DNA from: an uncultured Collinsella sp.
Lineage (GTDB): Bacteria; Actinomycetota; Coriobacteriia; Coriobacteriales; Coriobacteriaceae
Assembly (NCBI GenBank): GCA_900551555.1
Contig: URWC01000022.1
Span: 1 to 17,341, forward strand
DNA length: 17,341 nt
Direction: 5' to 3'
This document shows, piece after piece, positions 16,042-17,341 of this stretch (the stretch's first letter is position 1; each line of letters begins with the position of its first letter). The translations under genes were made by a program, and so were the position numbers. The notes under the pieces are model-generated. The model worked only from the letters and a program-made list of their open reading frames with translations. It made no database searches and had not been told where the DNA came from.

Positions 16042-16884
16042 ATGTCCGCCCGTAAAGCTCGCACGGAGGCGGCTGCCGCTGGCGCCGCCCCCGTTGACTC
16101 TGAGGAGAAGGACGTGAAGATTCCCGTAGAGGCCGCAGACGATACCGAGGTCAATGAGGCCCCGGCCGCCGAGGCTGCCGAGAACCAGGTAGAGGATTCC
16201 AACAAGGAGGCGACGATGACCGAGGACGAGATGGTGGAAGCCGCTATCCGCGCCGGTGAGGAAGCCGCCGACAACGACTTTAAGCTCAAGTTCGAGCAGG
16301 CTCAGAAAGAGCTTGCCGACGTGCGCAATGAGCTCGATGCTGCGGCAGAGGCTCAGAAGGCCGCCGAGGACAAGGCAAAGGACGCCACCGAGCGTACCGC
16401 CCGTCTGCAGGCCGACTGGGAGAACTTCCGTCGCCGCACCGCCAATGAGCGTATCGCCGAGCGCGAGCGCGCGACCGAGAAGCTTGTCACCGCGCTGTTG
16501 CCGGTGATTGACGATATCGAGCGCGCGATCGACCATGCCCGCAGTCAGGAGCTTTCCGACGACTTTAAGCAGTTCGTCGATGGCGTTGACGCGGTACATG
16601 CCAAGCTGCTCGACGTGTTTGCGCATGAGGGCGTTGAGCCCATCGACCCCAAGGGCGAGGTGTTCGATCCGCTCGAGCATCAGGCTGTGGGTCGCGTCGA
16701 GGACGCATCGCAGTACGACGAGACCGTCAACGATGTGTACCAGAAGGGCTACCGCATGGCGGATCGCATCCTGCGTTCCGCGATGGTGACGGTGACCTAC
16801 GGTGGCGAGAAGCGCCCCGCACCGGAGCCCGAAGCGGCGCCCGAGGATGCTACGGCCGATACGGTCGAGAGCACCGAGGAGTAA
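16042..16884 (+). CDS. grpE: GrpE nucleotide exchange factor, with long N-terminal extension
   Basis: GrpE releases ADP from DnaK and so resets the chaperone cycle. From ATG 16042 it has 280 residues, long for the family (about 180-220). Residues 1-75 are acidic, Ala/Glu-rich and low in complexity. A long coiled-coil (about 80-130) follows, with QADWENFRRRTANERIAERE (about 124-143) and the C-terminal beta domain GEVFDPLEHQAV and YQKGYRMADRILRSAMVTV. The end is another acidic tail. The 16042 start is coupled to the dnaK stop with a weak site. An internal ATG at 16216 (Met59) has AAGGAGG 5 bases upstream and would give 222 residues, so the true start is uncertain. Confidence 0.95.
   Translation: MSARKARTEAAAAGAAPVDSEEKDVKIPVEAADDTEVNEAPAAEAAENQVEDSNKEATMTEDEMVEAAIRAGEEAADNDFKLKFEQAQKELADVRNELDAAAEAQKAAEDKAKDATERTARLQADWENFRRRTANERIAERERATEKLVTALLPVIDDIERAIDHARSQELSDDFKQFVDGVDAVHAKLLDVFAHEGVEPIDPKGEVFDPLEHQAVGRVEDASQYDETVNDVYQKGYRMADRILRSAMVTVTYGGEKRPAPEPEAAPEDATADTVESTEE
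16204..16218 (+). promoter_or_regulatory. Internal ribosome binding site and ATG within grpE
   Basis: AAGGAGG at 16204-16210 is followed after five bases by an in-frame ATG (16216). It is the best-looking translation signal in the operon and would start GrpE at Met59, before the coiled-coil, with all functional parts retained. Confidence 0.6.
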
Positions 16885-16889
16885 TTGAG

Positions 16890-16920
16890 AAGGGCCCCGG
16901 GGCAACACCCGGGGCCCTTT
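16890..16920 (+). terminator. Hairpin between grpE and dnaJ, possible partial terminator
   Basis: Arms 16890-16901 and 16908-16919 make a perfect 12-bp GC-rich stem with a 6-base loop, five bases after the grpE stop. The T-run is short (TTTC), so it is likely to reduce rather than stop transcription into dnaJ, or to protect the dnaK-grpE message from 3' decay. Confidence 0.65.
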
Positions 16921-16992
16921 CTGGCCTAGTGCCATATGAAAGCATGAGCCGTCGTCTGCATGGGCGGCGGACGTAACAGGAGAGGAGCTACG

Positions 16993-17341
16993 ATGGCTGC
17001 AGGCAAAACCTTCTATGACATCCTGGGCGTATCCAAGAGCGCCTCCGACAAAGAGATCAAGAGCGCGTTTCGCAAGCTCGCGCAAAAATATCACCCCGAT
17101 GCCGGCGGCGACGAGGCCAAGTTCAAGGAGATCAGCGAGGCCTACGAGACGCTTTCGGACGAGAAGAAGCGCAAAGAGTACGACCAGATGCTCATGTTTG
17201 GCGGCATGCCGGGCGCAGGCGGCGCGTATGGCGGAGGCTACGGTGCCGGCGCGGGCGCCAGCGGCTGGGGCGACATCTTCGACAGCATCTTTAGCGGCAA
17301 CGGCGCCTGGGGCAGCGATTGGGGCTCGGGCTTTGCCGGGG
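16993..17341 (+). CDS. dnaJ: DnaJ-family co-chaperone (partial, C-terminus off the window)
   Basis: DnaJ stimulates the DnaK ATPase and delivers client proteins. The first 116 residues are visible. The J domain (about 5-66) has FYDILGVSKSAS, the HPD motif at 34-36 that contacts DnaK, and EAYETLSDEKKRKEYD. A Gly/Phe-rich region follows from about 69 (GGMPGAGGAYGGGYGAG) containing GDIFDSIFSG. The zinc-finger and C-terminal domains, which would tell full DnaJ from a CbpA-like protein, lie beyond the right edge. ATG 16993 has AGGAGAGGAG upstream. It is 108 bases after grpE with a hairpin between. Confidence 0.94.
   Translation, partial: MAAGKTFYDILGVSKSASDKEIKSAFRKLAQKYHPDAGGDEAKFKEISEAYETLSDEKKRKEYDQMLMFGGMPGAGGAYGGGYGAGAGASGWGDIFDSIFSGNGAWGSDWGSGFAG

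Overview
The window looks like chromosome from a high-GC anaerobic actinobacterium, most likely a Coriobacteriia member close to Collinsella. This rests on base composition, GC-ending codons, a nadABC-niaR operon paired with clostridial-type ferredoxin, and nickel-hydrogenase maturation genes. The assignment is an inference, since no rRNA or other marker is present. All genes look ordinary and intact except hypE and dnaJ, which run off the left and right ends.

Left part (1-6315), all on the minus strand. Reading in the direction of transcription: trxA (thioredoxin), a terminator, a small His-rich helical protein of unknown function, nikR (nickel-responsive repressor with an unusual His/Cys-rich N-terminal tail), a long palindromic repeat, then hypF, hypC, hypD and hypE. 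HypF and HypE make the thiocyanate/cyanide precursor and HypC/HypD assemble the Fe(CN)2CO unit of [NiFe]-hydrogenase. NikR next door ties the block to nickel supply. hypA, hypB and hydrogenase structural genes are not in view.

Middle part (6316-9091). A divergent promoter region separates trxA from a plus-strand gene for a 191-residue protein that I can only tentatively liken to the uracil-DNA glycosylase fold. It converges on a minus-strand two-component pair: an AgrC-like membrane histidine kinase and a LytTR response regulator overlapping by one base. No pheromone precursor or processing gene is visible beside it.

NAD part (9092-13325). nadA, nadB, nadC and niaR form a tight plus-strand operon for de novo NAD synthesis with its own niacin-sensing repressor. 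A 19-bp perfect inverted repeat overlaps a good promoter upstream of nadA and is the obvious NiaR operator. The operon ends in a strong hairpin terminator shared with a convergent 61-residue 2[4Fe-4S] ferredoxin gene.

Right part (13551-17341). A roughly 600-base noncoding region holds a large nested palindrome, a minus-strand terminator-like hairpin and 12-bp inverted repeats. The dnaK-grpE-dnaJ heat-shock operon follows. grpE has a second, internally placed start with a near-ideal ribosome binding site, and a GC-rich hairpin separates grpE from dnaJ. No classical CIRCE or HAIR operator is visible. The least-explained items are the NikR tail with its His-rich partner, the palindromic elements, and the possible two forms of GrpE.
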